In this document: piece by piece, positions 7,625 to 16,368 of the stretch
Layout of the letters: each line of letters begins with the position of its first letter
How positions within the stretch are numbered: the first letter of the stretch is position 1
Origin: DASSQJ01 sp963772645
Lineage (GTDB): Bacteria > Actinomycetota > Actinomycetes > Actinomycetales > Dermatophilaceae
Direction of reading: 5' to 3'
Length of the DNA stretch: 64,000 nt
NCBI GenBank assembly: GCA_963772645.1
Contig: CAVYYD010000002.1
Coordinates: forward strand, 124,001-188,000
The notes under the pieces: generated by a model
Seen by the model: the letters and a program-made list of their open reading frames with translations, nothing else
Database searches by the model: none
What the model was told of the DNA's origin: nothing
Program-made: the position numbers and the translations under genes

Positions 7625-10600
7625 GTGAAAAGAGGGACGATCGCTGCGACCGCAGCGGCCGCACTGGCGTTGGTGGGAACATCAGCACTCGGCGGCACCG
7701 CCTCGGCAGCACCGAACGCAAACGCAGCAGCCAAGGCGTCGACCGCGAAGGTGGCCGCCAGCAAGTGGGGAAGCTACATCGTCGTCATGAAGGGCGACCC
7801 CCTGGCCTCAACCTTCGAACAGAAGGACCTCGGCTCGGCCAAGGCCAAGAAGGCGAGGGCCAAGATCGCGTCGGAGCATTCCGCGGCGATGAAGAAGGCC
7901 GGCGTCGCCTCCAGCAAGAAGACTCACGACTACACCAACACGGTCAACGGCTTCTCGGTCGTGGTGTCGCACGACCAGGCGGAGAAGCTGGCCAAGGATC
8001 CGAACGTCCTACGCGTCATGCCCGACGTCCTACGGCAGAAGGAGTCCCTCGGGGCCGCCGCAGGCAGCGACCAGATCAAGGACGCGGAGGGCCAGACCCT
8101 CCAGCAGTTCCTCGGCGTCGACCAAACCGACCTGAAGGGCGACGGCGAGCTACTCGGGGTCATCGACACCGGGATCTGGCCGGAGCACCCCAGCTTCGCC
8201 GACGACGGCACATACCCGGCGGTCACCCTCCCCGACGTCCCCGGCCACCCCGCCTGCGACTTCGGCAACACCGCTGCCAACCCCGACGACGCGGCGTGGA
8301 CGTGCAACAACAAGCTCGTCGGCGCTCGCGAGATGCTGGCCACCTACCGCGCGGTCATCGGGGTTCTCCCGGGCGAGTTCGACTCCGCCCGTGACGACGA
8401 CGGTCACGGAACCCACACGGCGTCCACGGCCGCGGGCGATGCGAACGTCCGCGCATGGATCTACGACAAGAACCGCACGGTGGACCACACCTCGGGCGTC
8501 GCCCCGCGCGCACAGATCGTCGCGTACAAGGCGCTCGGCTCGCTGGGTGGCTTCTCCTCCGACCTCGCCGCGGCGATCGACCAGGCGGTCGAGGACGGCG
8601 TCGACGTCATCAACTACTCGATCGGCGGCGGCCCAGGCCTCACGTCTGCTGACGCCTTCGCGTTCCTCTTCGCGAACCGCGCCGGCGTGCACGTCGCCAC
8701 CTCGGCGGGGAACTCCGGCCCAGGAGACGCCACGATCGGTGGACCAGCCGACCTCCCGTGGGTCACCACTGTGGGGGCCAGCACGCAGCCGCGCTTCTAC
8801 GGTGGCACCGTCGAGCTGTACTCCGACGGCAAGGTCGTTGGGGCGGTCAAGGGAGCCTCGGTGACCCTTACGAGCGCGAAGCTGCCGCTCATCGACGCCG
8901 CCGCCTACTTCAACCCGCTGTGCTTGAGCAAGCAGCAGCTGATCGACGGCTACGTGGGGCAGGGACTGAAGGCGGGCGAGGCGCAGGGCCGTGGGTCGCA
9001 CGACTGGGCCCGGTTCGCGGCGGCCGCCAAGGGCTCGATGGTCCTGTGTTGGCGCGGGGCCATCGGTCGCTCGGAGAAGAGCCTCTACGTGCTCGAGGCG
9101 GGTGGCAAGGCGATGGTTCTCTCGAACCAGAACGACACCGACAACTACTTCACCGACAACTTCCGGGTGCCGACCGTCATGGTCGATAAGTCGGAGGGCG
9201 ACCTCGTCGCGGCTCACGCCGAAACGAAGCGGCCCGAGGCGAAGATCGTGGACACCGCAAACATCGACACGTTTGCTCCCGCTCCCTCGATGGCGGTGTT
9301 CTCCTCCCGCGGGCCCAACCCCTCGGCACCGTCGATCATCAAGCCTGACATCACTGCTCCCGGTGTCCAGGTTCTTGCCGGGGCTTCGCCGAAGTCTGCC
9401 GATGACGCGTACGAGCCGGGTCAGCTGTTCCAGGCGATCGCCGGAACGTCGATGTCGAGCCCGGTCATGGCCGGGATGTTCCTCCTCGTCGACGAGCAGC
9501 ACCCGGATTGGTCTCCCGCCGCCGTGAAGTCGGCGGTGATGACGACCGCCTACCAGGACGTCGTCGACAACGACCGCGTCACGCCGGCGCAACCGTTCGA
9601 CTTCGGCGCTGGACACGTCTCGGCTCCAACCAAGGCGGTGAACCCGGGTCTGGTCTTCGACGCGGGGTTCAGCGACTTCCTCGGGTTCTACTGTGGCACT
9701 CCGGCCCGCAACGACGTCTTCGCGGACCCCGCCAAGACCTGCGCCGGCTTGGCCTCTGCTGGCATCGCGACGACGGTGGAAGACCTCAACTATCCGACGA
9801 TCGGTGTGGCCAGCCTGGCCGGCAGCAAGACGGTCAGGCGCACCGTGACCAACGTCAGCGGCTCCGCTGCGACGTTCACGGCCTCCGTGGAGAACCCGCG
9901 GGGGATGGAGATCTCGGTCTCGCCGAGCACCCTGTCTCTGGCGGCAGGAGAGAGCGCCCCATTCGAGGTGACGATCGCGAACGTCTCCGCTCCGTTCAAC
10001 ACCGACTGGGTCTTCGGAGCAGTCACATGGAGCGGTGCGGGCACTGAGGTGCGTAGCAATGTCGCGGCCTACGCCACGCCGTTCGAGGCGCCGACTTCGA
10101 TCACCGGATCCGGCACCGACGGTTCGGTGTCGATCCCGGTCAAGGTTGGTTTCGACGGCACGTACGTGCCTGAGCCGGCAGGTCTTGCTGCCAACCAGCC
10201 GCTGACCGGATCCGTCAGCCAGGACCCGGACCAGACCTTTGCCGGATGTCAGGACCAGCCGGGCACGACCGCGGTCCCGATCACCGTCGCGTCTGGTGCC
10301 GCGTATCTGCGGATCGCGTATGTCCTGGCGACCGAGGACGACATCGACCTCTACCTCTGCCACGGCGGTCAGGTCGTCGCCCAGAGCACCGCTGGTGGCA
10401 CCAACGAGCTGATCGAGCTCAGCCAGCCGGAGGCAGGTGACTACACCCTGTACGTGCACGGGTGGCAGGTCGTCGCTCCGCCACTGGACTTCAGCATCGA
10501 CAGCTGGCAGGTGGTACGCGGGCAAGGCGGCCTCGAGGTCACGCCGACCTCCGCTGACGTCAGCACAGGTGACACGGTCGACCTCACTGCCTCGTGGAGC

Positions 10601-10690
10601 GGCGCCCCGAGTGGTATCTCCTACGGTGTGGTCGACCACACCAAGGACGGGGTCACCTATGGGCAGACCGTCATTCAGGTGAACAACTAG
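7625..10690 (+). CDS. Secreted subtilisin-like serine protease (S8)
   Basis: A 1021-aa preproprotease. A Sec signal peptide spans about residues 1-28. An I9-type propeptide follows (about 50-137; YIVVMKG to VLRVMPDVLRQ). The S8 catalytic domain has Asp181 (GVIDTGIWPEHP), His261 (DGHGTHTAS), the oxyanion Asn in TSAGNSGPG and Ser609 (GTSMSSP). A PA-like insertion lies between His and Ser. C-terminal Ig/FnIII-like and pre-peptidase-type domains (AGDYTLYVHGWQV) follow, as in large actinobacterial and plant-like subtilases. GTG is chosen because GGAGG lies 4 nt upstream, directly before the signal sequence. Codon use is less GC-rich than in its neighbours (many GCT, TCT, GGT), so it may have been transferred. 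A strong hairpin terminator follows. Confidence 0.92.
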   Translation: MKRGTIAATAAAALALVGTSALGGTASAAPNANAAAKASTAKVAASKWGSYIVVMKGDPLASTFEQKDLGSAKAKKARAKIASEHSAAMKKAGVASSKKTHDYTNTVNGFSVVVSHDQAEKLAKDPNVLRVMPDVLRQKESLGAAAGSDQIKDAEGQTLQQFLGVDQTDLKGDGELLGVIDTGIWPEHPSFADDGTYPAVTLPDVPGHPACDFGNTAANPDDAAWTCNNKLVGAREMLATYRAVIGVLPGEFDSARDDDGHGTHTASTAAGDANVRAWIYDKNRTVDHTSGVAPRAQIVAYKALGSLGGFSSDLAAAIDQAVEDGVDVINYSIGGGPGLTSADAFAFLFANRAGVHVATSAGNSGPGDATIGGPADLPWVTTVGASTQPRFYGGTVELYSDGKVVGAVKGASVTLTSAKLPLIDAAAYFNPLCLSKQQLIDGYVGQGLKAGEAQGRGSHDWARFAAAAKGSMVLCWRGAIGRSEKSLYVLEAGGKAMVLSNQNDTDNYFTDNFRVPTVMVDKSEGDLVAAHAETKRPEAKIVDTANIDTFAPAPSMAVFSSRGPNPSAPSIIKPDITAPGVQVLAGASPKSADDAYEPGQLFQAIAGTSMSSPVMAGMFLLVDEQHPDWSPAAVKSAVMTTAYQDVVDNDRVTPAQPFDFGAGHVSAPTKAVNPGLVFDAGFSDFLGFYCGTPARNDVFADPAKTCAGLASAGIATTVEDLNYPTIGVASLAGSKTVRRTVTNVSGSAATFTASVENPRGMEISVSPSTLSLAAGESAPFEVTIANVSAPFNTDWVFGAVTWSGAGTEVRSNVAAYATPFEAPTSITGSGTDGSVSIPVKVGFDGTYVPEPAGLAANQPLTGSVSQDPDQTFAGCQDQPGTTAVPITVASGAAYLRIAYVLATEDDIDLYLCHGGQVVAQSTAGGTNELIELSQPEAGDYTLYVHGWQVVAPPLDFSIDSWQVVRGQGGLEVTPTSADVSTGDTVDLTASWSGAPSGISYGVVDHTKDGVTYGQTVIQVNN

Positions 10691-10708
10691 TAGGCGGTCT
10701 TTCCACAG

Positions 10709-10743
10709 CGTGCCCGCCGGCTCCTCGCGAGCCGGCGGGCACG
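10709..10743 (+). terminator. Strong stem-loop after the subtilase gene
   Basis: A perfect 15-bp stem (CGTGCCCGCCGGCTC with its complement) encloses a 5-nt loop, starting 18 nt after the subtilase stop. There is no U-tract, as is usual for high-GC actinobacterial terminators. Confidence 0.8.
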
Positions 10744-10982
10744 CCCGCGTCCGGGCCCCGCTGATGGTAGAGGTGTCCCATGCGACTGCACGAGGTCCCT
10801 CCTCGCCCGGTGATCGTCGGGCCCAGCCCCCTCCAGCACCTGCGTCGGCTGTCGACCACCTCGGCGGTGCCCCGGTGTGGGGCGCGCGTGAGGAGGTCAG
10901 CAGCGGTCTCGCCCTCGGAGGGATCACGGTCCGAGCACCCCGGCGACCGGCCGGCCCTCGACGCCTACCACTCGCCGTGGTC

Positions 10983-11749
10983 GTGAACCGCCCCACGGCG
11001 CTCGTCCGCCGGCCGGGCCCACGGCTCGCCGAGGGCCTCGTCACCCACCTCCGGCGGGTACCCGTCGACCTCGACCGGGCCCGGGAGCAGTGGGACGGCT
11101 ACGCCGAGGCGCTGCGTGGAGCCGGTTGGGAGGTGCTCGAGGTGCCTCCGGCGGACGACTGCCCGGACGCGGTCTTCGTCGAGGACCCGCTCGTGGTCCA
11201 CGACGACCTCGCCGTGCTCACCCGATCCGGGGCGCAGGAGCGACGCGCCGAGATCGACCGGGCTCGAGGAGGTCGTGCGCGACCTCGGCCTGAGGGTCGC
11301 GCGGGTCGAGGCGCCCGGCACCCTCGACGGCGGCGACGTCCTGCGGGTGCGGCCGCACCGCCTACGTGGGCCTCGGTGGGCGGACCAACGGGGACGGCGT
11401 CCACCAGCTCGCACGGTACCTGCGCGAGTTCGACGTCCGCGTGCAGGCCGTCCCGGTCGAGCGCGCCCTGCACCTGAAGTCGGCGTGCACGGCGCTGCCC
11501 GACGGCACGGTCGTCGGCTGGGCGCCGGTCGTCGACGACCGCGAGGCGTTCCCCGTCTACGAGGACGTTCCCGAGGAGGGCGGCGCGCACGTCGTCGTCC
11601 TCGCTCCCGACCACCTCCTCATGGCGGCGAGCGCTCCCGCGACCGCCGCGTCGTTCCGCGAGCGGGGGTACACGGTCACCGCGGTCGACATCGGGGAGTT
11701 CGAGAAGCTCGAGGGGTGCGTCACGTGCCTGTCGGTGCGCCTAAGGTGA
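10983..11749 (+). pseudogene. Dimethylarginine dimethylaminohydrolase with two frameshifts
   Basis: Three frames joined in order read as a DDAH, the enzyme hydrolysing dimethylarginine to citrulline. Frame one (from GTG 10983): NRPTALVRRPGPRLAEGLVTH... ADDCPDAVFVEDP... SGAQERRAE. Frame two: GLEEVVRDLGLRVARVEAPG then TLDGGDVLRV. Frame three: YVGLGGRTNGDGVHQL... LHLKSACTALPDGT... EFEKLEGCVTCLSVRLR, with the catalytic Cys in EGCVTC. The shifts fall near 11263 and 11350. Conservation on both sides is complete, so this is a recent lesion or sequencing indels. The start codon is inferred. Confidence 0.85.
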
Positions 11750-11806
11750 TGACCGTCCACCGGACGGGGGTTGGCCGGATGCCGTGGGCGTGGCATGCTC
11801 GACCTC

Positions 11807-11851
11807 GTGCGTCGTGCACTTCTCCTCCTTCGCTGCCGCGGCGGGGCCTGA
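11807..11851 (+). CDS. leuL: Leucine leader peptide upstream of leuA
   Basis: A 14-aa frame starting at GTG reads MRRALLLLRCRGGA and ends TGA, with four consecutive leucine codons (CTT CTC CTC CTT). CATGCT, 7 nt before the GTG, could be a -10 for a leaderless transcript. The peptide ends about 80 nt before leuA and is followed by possible alternative hairpins. Leu-rich leaders before actinobacterial leuA have been described as attenuators. Ribosome stalling at low leucyl-tRNA would permit leuA expression. The position and codon run are seen; regulation is inferred. Confidence 0.8.
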   Translation: MRRALLLLRCRGGA

Positions 11852-11910
11852 CAACGGCCGCCCCTCGTCGCGGAGTTCCTGCTGCACCAGGCCGGGCCCC
11901 AGCAGACGAG
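11843..11910 (+). promoter_or_regulatory. Candidate leuA attenuator hairpins
   Basis: Two possible stems lie between leader peptide and leuA. One pairs GGGGCC (11843-11848) with GGCCGCC (11856-11862), with a single bulge, and overlaps the leader stop codon. The second pairs CTCGT (11864-11868) and CTGCTG (11879-11884) with the contiguous CAGCAGACGAG (11900-11910). Their arrangement suits attenuation, but folding energies were not calculated and no clear U-tract is present. Confidence 0.5.
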
Positions 11911-11929
11911 ACGAAGGCGTAGTGACGAG

Positions 11930-13675
11930 ATGATCCACCCCCAGCAGCCCTCCGGGATGCCGACCCGCAAGTACGTGCCGTTCCAGGACCAGATCGCGGT
12001 CCACCTGCCCGACCGCACGTGGCCCGACCAGGTGATGACCAAGGCCCCGCGCTGGTGCGCGGTCGACCTGCGCGACGGCAACCAGGCGCTCATCGACCCG
12101 ATGGACTCCGAGCGCAAGATGCGGATGTTCAAGCTCCTCGTGCGGATGGGCTACAAGGAGATCGAGGTCGGCTTCCCCAGCGCCAGCCAGACCGACTACG
12201 ACTTCTGCCGCGAGCTCATCGAGGGCGGCCACGTCCCGGACGACGTGACGATCCAGGTGCTCACCCAGGCCCGGGACCACCTCATCGAGCGCACCTACGA
12301 CGCCATCCGTGGCGCCAAGCAGGCGATCGTCCACTTCTACAACTCGACCTCGGTGCTCCAGCGCCGCGTCGTCTTCGGGATGAACCAGGACGGCATCGTC
12401 GACATCGCCCTCCAGGCCGCCCGGCTGTGCCGCAAGCTCGAGGAGACGGTCCCGGAGACGGCCGTCTACTACGAGTACTCCCCGGAGTCCTACACCGGCA
12501 CCGAGCTCGAGTTCGCGGTACGGATCTGCAACGAGGTCATCGAGGTCATCGACCCGACCCCGGACCACAAGATGATCGTCAACCTGCCGGCGACCGTCGA
12601 GATGGCCACCCCGAACGTCTACGCCGACTCGATCGAGTGGATGGTCCGCCACCTCGACCGGCGGGACTCGGTCGTCGTCAGCCTGCACCCGCACAACGAC
12701 CGCGGCGAGGGCGTCGCGGCCGCCGAGCTCGGCTACCTCGCAGGTGCCGACCGGATCGAGGGGTGCCTGTTCGGCAACGGCGAGCGGACCGGCAACGTCT
12801 GCCTCGTCACCCTCGGGATGAACCTGTTCAGCCAGGGCATCGACCCCCAGATCGACTTCTCCGACATGGCCGACATCCGCCGGACCGTCGAGTACTGCAA
12901 CCAGCTGCCGGTGCACGAGCGTCACCCGTGGGGCGGTGACCTCGTCTACACCGCGTTCTCCGGCTCCCACCAGGACGCCATCAAGAAGGGGTTCGAGGAC
13001 ATGGAGCGGCGCTCCTCTTCGGCGGGGGTCGGCGTCGACGACATCGACTGGGGCGTGCCGTACCTGCCGATCGACCCGCACGACATCGGACGCTCCTACG
13101 AGGCGGTCGTCCGGGTCAACAGCCAGTCCGGCAAGGGCGGGGTGTCCTACCTGCTCAAGAGCGAGCACGGGCTCGACCTGCCGCGCCGACTCCAGGTGGA
13201 GTTCAGCGGGGTCGTCCAGGCCCGCACCGACCGGGAGGGCGGGGAGCTGTCGGCGGCGGAGATCTGGGAGATGTTCTCGGACGAGTACCTGCACTCGGCC
13301 GACGAGGAGCAGCGCTGGGGCCGCTTCGCCCCGGTCCGCACGACGATCACCGGCCACGACGACGGCCTCGACCACATCGAGTCGGTGATCACCGTCGACG
13401 GCAAGGAGACCGAGATCTTCGGCCGCGGGAACGGACCCATCGCGGCGTTCCTCGACGCGCTCGAGCCGCTCGGCGTGGACGTCCGGGTCCTGGACTACGC
13501 CGAGCACGCGCTCTCGGCCGGCGGCGACGCCCGGGCCGCGGCCTACGTCGAGTGCGCCGTCGGCGGCCGGGTGCTCTGGGGCGTCGGGCTGCACGAGTCG
13601 ATCGTCAAGGCGTCGCTGCGGGCCATCCTCTCGGCGCTGAACCGGGCCGAGCGCGACGCCCTGGTCGAGGCCTGA
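11930..13675 (+). CDS. leuA: 2-isopropylmalate synthase
   Basis: A 581-aa enzyme joining acetyl-CoA and 2-ketoisovalerate, the first committed step of leucine synthesis. The N-terminal TIM barrel has WCAVDLRDGNQAL, with the metal- and substrate-binding Asp/Arg, and the metal-binding SLHPHNDRGEG. NGERTGNV follows. The C-terminal regulatory LeuA dimer domain (about 440-575), site of leucine feedback inhibition, is complete. Length and the MPTRKY...FQDQIAV opening match the actinobacterial type-2 form. Expression is probably also controlled by the Leu-codon leader peptide about 80 nt upstream. Confidence 0.96.
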   Translation: MIHPQQPSGMPTRKYVPFQDQIAVHLPDRTWPDQVMTKAPRWCAVDLRDGNQALIDPMDSERKMRMFKLLVRMGYKEIEVGFPSASQTDYDFCRELIEGGHVPDDVTIQVLTQARDHLIERTYDAIRGAKQAIVHFYNSTSVLQRRVVFGMNQDGIVDIALQAARLCRKLEETVPETAVYYEYSPESYTGTELEFAVRICNEVIEVIDPTPDHKMIVNLPATVEMATPNVYADSIEWMVRHLDRRDSVVVSLHPHNDRGEGVAAAELGYLAGADRIEGCLFGNGERTGNVCLVTLGMNLFSQGIDPQIDFSDMADIRRTVEYCNQLPVHERHPWGGDLVYTAFSGSHQDAIKKGFEDMERRSSSAGVGVDDIDWGVPYLPIDPHDIGRSYEAVVRVNSQSGKGGVSYLLKSEHGLDLPRRLQVEFSGVVQARTDREGGELSAAEIWEMFSDEYLHSADEEQRWGRFAPVRTTITGHDDGLDHIESVITVDGKETEIFGRGNGPIAAFLDALEPLGVDVRVLDYAEHALSAGGDARAAAYVECAVGGRVLWGVGLHESIVKASLRAILSALNRAERDALVEA

Positions 13676-13685
13676 GGCCTCCGAC

Positions 13686-14570
13686 GTGGACGACGGGCTC
13701 GCCCTCGCCTGCGGGCTGGCGACGGTGGACGTCGTCCACGTGGTCGACGCGGTGCCGCGCGCGGACGAGAAGGTGGTGGCCCGCTCGACGACGGTGACCG
13801 CCGGCGGCCCGGCGCTCAACGCGGCGCTGACCACCTCGTTGCTCGGGGTCCGGACCCGGCTGGTCAGCGCGGTCGGGGCCGGGCCGCTCGCCTCGGTCAT
13901 CGCCCGCGACTACGCCTCATGCGGGGTCGGGCTCACCGACGTCGCGCCGCCCGGGTTCGAGCCGCCACTGTCGACGGTGCTCGTCACCCGCTCGAGCGGG
14001 GCCCGGGCGGTGGTGTCACGCAACGCGGTGGGCACGACCGGCTACGCCGACCACTCCCCGCGCCGGGTGGCCGAGTGGCTCGACGGCGTCAGCGCGGTGC
14101 TCGTCGACGGGCACCACCTGCCGGTCTGCCTCGCCGTGGCGCAGGAGGCCCGCCGGCGTGCGCTCCCGGTGCTCCTCGACGGCGGGTCCTGGAAGCCCGG
14201 GCTCGAGGAGCTGCTGCGCCTCGTCGACGTCGCCGTCGTCTCACCCGCCTTCACGGTCCCGGACACCGGCGGCCGGCACGGCGACGGCCTCACCGGGCTG
14301 CTCGGTCTCGGCCCCTGGTGGGCCGCCCGCACGGCCGGTGCCGACCCGGTGCGCTGGGCCGGGAGGGACGGTGGTACCGGCGAGGTCGAGGTGCCCTGGG
14401 TGGAGGTGGTGGACACCCTCGGCGCCGGGGACGTCCTGCACGGGGCGCTGCTCGCCGCGATGGCCCGGGAGGGCACCGCGGACCTGCCCGGAGCGTTGGT
14501 CTGGGCCGTCGAGGTGGCCGCCCGCTCGGTCGGGGCCGCGGGCGCGCGCGGCTGGGCCGCCCAGCGGTAG
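13686..14570 (+). CDS. PfkB-family carbohydrate kinase
   Basis: A 294-aa ribokinase-superfamily protein, likely phosphorylating a sugar or nucleoside with ATP. It shows the N-terminal TAGGPALNAA (substrate-binding GG region) and the C-terminal VEVVDTLGAGDVLHGAL, which holds the DTxGAGD anion hole and the catalytic Asp. The GTG start lies 10 nt after the leuA stop, so it may be co-transcribed with leuA, but a link to leucine synthesis is not evident. The substrate cannot be deduced; sulfofructose-kinase-like members share this layout. Confidence 0.85.
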   Translation: MDDGLALACGLATVDVVHVVDAVPRADEKVVARSTTVTAGGPALNAALTTSLLGVRTRLVSAVGAGPLASVIARDYASCGVGLTDVAPPGFEPPLSTVLVTRSSGARAVVSRNAVGTTGYADHSPRRVAEWLDGVSAVLVDGHHLPVCLAVAQEARRRALPVLLDGGSWKPGLEELLRLVDVAVVSPAFTVPDTGGRHGDGLTGLLGLGPWWAARTAGADPVRWAGRDGGTGEVEVPWVEVVDTLGAGDVLHGALLAAMAREGTADLPGALVWAVEVAARSVGAAGARGWAAQR

Positions 14571-14579
14571 CCTGCGGCC

Positions 14580-14927
14580 GTGGGCGCGACCTCGGTCGAG
14601 GAGTACCTCGAGGGCTTCGACGGTGACATCCGCGAGCGGCTCGACACGATGCGTGAGGTGATCCGGGCGGCCGCCCCCGAGGCCGTGGAGTCGATCGCCT
14701 ACCGGATGCCTGCGTACACCCTCGGCGGCCGGCCCCTGGTCTACTTCGCGGGGTACGCCGGTCACGTCGGGTTCTACGCCACCCCCAACGGCCACCAGGC
14801 GTTCGCCGCGGAGCTCTCCCGCTACCCGACGGGCAAGGGCTCGGTCCGGTTCCCGCACGACCAGCCGCTGCCGGTCGACCTGGTCCGGCGCCTCGTCGAG
14901 TTCCGGGTCCGCGCCGTGCGTGGGTGA
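14580..14927 (+). CDS. DUF1801 (YdhG-like) protein
   Basis: A 115-aa protein of the DUF1801/YdhG family, related to frataxin-like iron chaperones. Visible features are the helical N-terminus (VEEYLEGFDGDIRERLDTMREVIR), ESIAYRMPAYTL, and the C-terminal GKGSVRFPHDQPLPVDLVRRLVEFR. It starts with GTG 9 nt after the kinase stop. The function of family members is poorly settled. Confidence 0.8.
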   Translation: MGATSVEEYLEGFDGDIRERLDTMREVIRAAAPEAVESIAYRMPAYTLGGRPLVYFAGYAGHVGFYATPNGHQAFAAELSRYPTGKGSVRFPHDQPLPVDLVRRLVEFRVRAVRG

Positions 14928-14956
14928 GCCCGCCCTCCGGAGAGGCGGCGGACGGC

Positions 14957-15583
14957 TCAGCGGACGCCGCGGACCCGGAACTGGATGCTGATCCGTGGCC
15001 CGACCGGCCTGACCGTCTTCGGCACGCAGTGGTCCCAGGTGCGTTGGCAGGACCCGCCCATGACGACGAGGTCGCCGTGGCCGGCGGGCACCCGCAGCGA
15101 GGAGCCGCCCTCGCGGGGCCGGAGCATCAGGTCGCGGGGGGCGCCGACCGAGACGATGGCGACCACGGTGTCCTGCTCGCGCGAGCGGCCGATGCGGTCG
15201 CCGTGCCAGGCCACCGAGTCGTGGCCGTCGCGGTAGAGGCACAGCCCGGCCGTGACGAACGGCTCGCCGAGCTCCTCGGCGTAGTGGGCCGACAACGCCT
15301 CCCGGCACTCCTGCAGGGCCGCGTGGGGGAGCGGCTCGCCCTCCCCGTAGAACCTCAGCAGCCGCGGCACGTCGACGACGGAGTCGTACATCTGCCGGCG
15401 CTCGGCGTGCCACGGCACGTCGCGGCGGAGCGCCTCGTAGAGCTCGTCGGCCCCGCCGACCCACGCCGGGCGCCGGTCGACCCAGGCGCCGTGCGTCAGC
15501 AGGGTGCGCTGGACCGACTCACCGAGCGGGCGGACCTCGATGCCGTCGGCGAGGTCGAGCAGCGACCCCTGGAGCACGGACAT
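14957..15583 (-). CDS. alkB: AlkB-like 2-oxoglutarate/Fe(II) dioxygenase
   Basis: A 208-aa oxygenase that would reverse N-alkyl damage in nucleic acids. The Fe(II) ligands are HxD in VAWHGDRIG and the distal His in TWDHCVPK. The 2-oxoglutarate-binding arginine is in RISIQFRVRG, and the nucleotide-recognition region LCLYRDGHDSVAWHGD is typical. Length is normal. It converges with the upstream DUF1801 gene. Confidence 0.9.
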   Translation of the reverse strand: MSVLQGSLLDLADGIEVRPLGESVQRTLLTHGAWVDRRPAWVGGADELYEALRRDVPWHAERRQMYDSVVDVPRLLRFYGEGEPLPHAALQECREALSAHYAEELGEPFVTAGLCLYRDGHDSVAWHGDRIGRSREQDTVVAIVSVGAPRDLMLRPREGGSSLRVPAGHGDLVVMGGSCQRTWDHCVPKTVRPVGPRISIQFRVRGVR

Positions 15584-15621
15584 GCGCAGATCCTAGGCCT
15601 GAATCGAACTGGTGTCCAGCA

Positions 15622-16305
15622 TCACGTGCGCTCCGGCCCCGGCTCCTCGTCCGCACCCTGATCGAGCCGGATCGTGGCGTCGGACCGGTAGGCCTCGCGC
15701 GACAGCGGGGCGTACGCGAACCATCCAAGCCCGTCCGCGCCGGGAGGCGGAGGGGGGTCCCAGAGGACCTCCTCGGCGTCGGCGGCCCGCCGGAGCGCGG
15801 CGAGCTCGAACCGGGCCGCTGACTCCGGGACACCCATCGGCTCCCAGGCCGCGACGACCTCGAGGTGGTCGCCCGCCGGCAGCGGGTGGAGCCACCAGGC
15901 CTGGTCGAACCGCAGCGAGCCGCCGCTGCCGCTCGTCAGCATCCAGAGGTACGGCAGGTCCGAGTCGGCGGGATGGCCCTCGAGGCGGGGGTCGTGACCC
16001 ACCCGGGTCCCGTCGGCGAGCCGGACCCCGACCCGGGGGTCCTGGTGTGGCCAGTCGTGGCGCCCGGGCGGGCGGCGGGCGCCGGGACGGACCCACGTCG
16101 AGACGTGCACCTCCAGGCCGCGCCGGTACACGAGGGCGTGGGTGGCCCGGATCACCACGTCCTGGCCCCGGAACACGTCGACGCCGAGGGGCACGACGAC
16201 GCCGATGGCGTGGCTGGGCGGAGCCCACGGGACGTCGACGTCGTGGTGCTCCCCGATCTCCTCGGCAGGGTCCGGGTACGGCTCGAAGAACGGCGGTTCA
16301 CCCAT
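15622..16305 (-). CDS. Hypothetical protein
   Basis: A 227-aa soluble protein with no motif I recognise with certainty. It is rich in beta-strand-like stretches (AIGVVVPLGVDVFRGQDVVIRATHALVYRRGLEVHVSTWV) and has a tryptophan-rich segment (FDQAWWLHPLP, LEVVAAWEPMG). There is no signal peptide or membrane span. It ends 38 nt before the alkB start region and could be co-transcribed with it. Confidence 0.7.
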   Translation of the reverse strand: MGEPPFFEPYPDPAEEIGEHHDVDVPWAPPSHAIGVVVPLGVDVFRGQDVVIRATHALVYRRGLEVHVSTWVRPGARRPPGRHDWPHQDPRVGVRLADGTRVGHDPRLEGHPADSDLPYLWMLTSGSGGSLRFDQAWWLHPLPAGDHLEVVAAWEPMGVPESAARFELAALRRAADAEEVLWDPPPPPGADGLGWFAYAPLSREAYRSDATIRLDQGADEEPGPERT

Positions 16306-16325
16306 GCGGCGAGCGTAGGGCTGAG

Positions 16326-16360
16326 GGGCGTCCGGTCGCCGCGGCGGCGGCCGGACGCCC
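16326..16360 (-). terminator. Stem-loop terminator of the sialidase-like gene
   Basis: The 10-bp perfect arms GGGCGTCCGG and CCGGACGCCC enclose a 15-nt loop, 8 nt beyond the stop of the upstream minus-strand gene. Confidence 0.75.
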
Positions 16361-16368
16361 TGTGTGGG

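Noticed and set aside
10780..10986. A short 68-aa frame just upstream of the broken dimethylargininase
   Set aside because: It has no recognisable sequence and no ribosome site; the -10-like TAGAGG is weak.
8150..11044. A ~960-codon open frame antisense to the subtilase gene
   Set aside because: It is rich in Arg, Gly and Val with no domain, and mirrors the codon pattern of the plus-strand subtilase. Long antisense frames are expected in very GC-rich DNA.
11807..11930. T-box riboswitch before leuA
   Set aside because: No T-box consensus is seen; the Leu-codon run points to ribosome-mediated attenuation instead.
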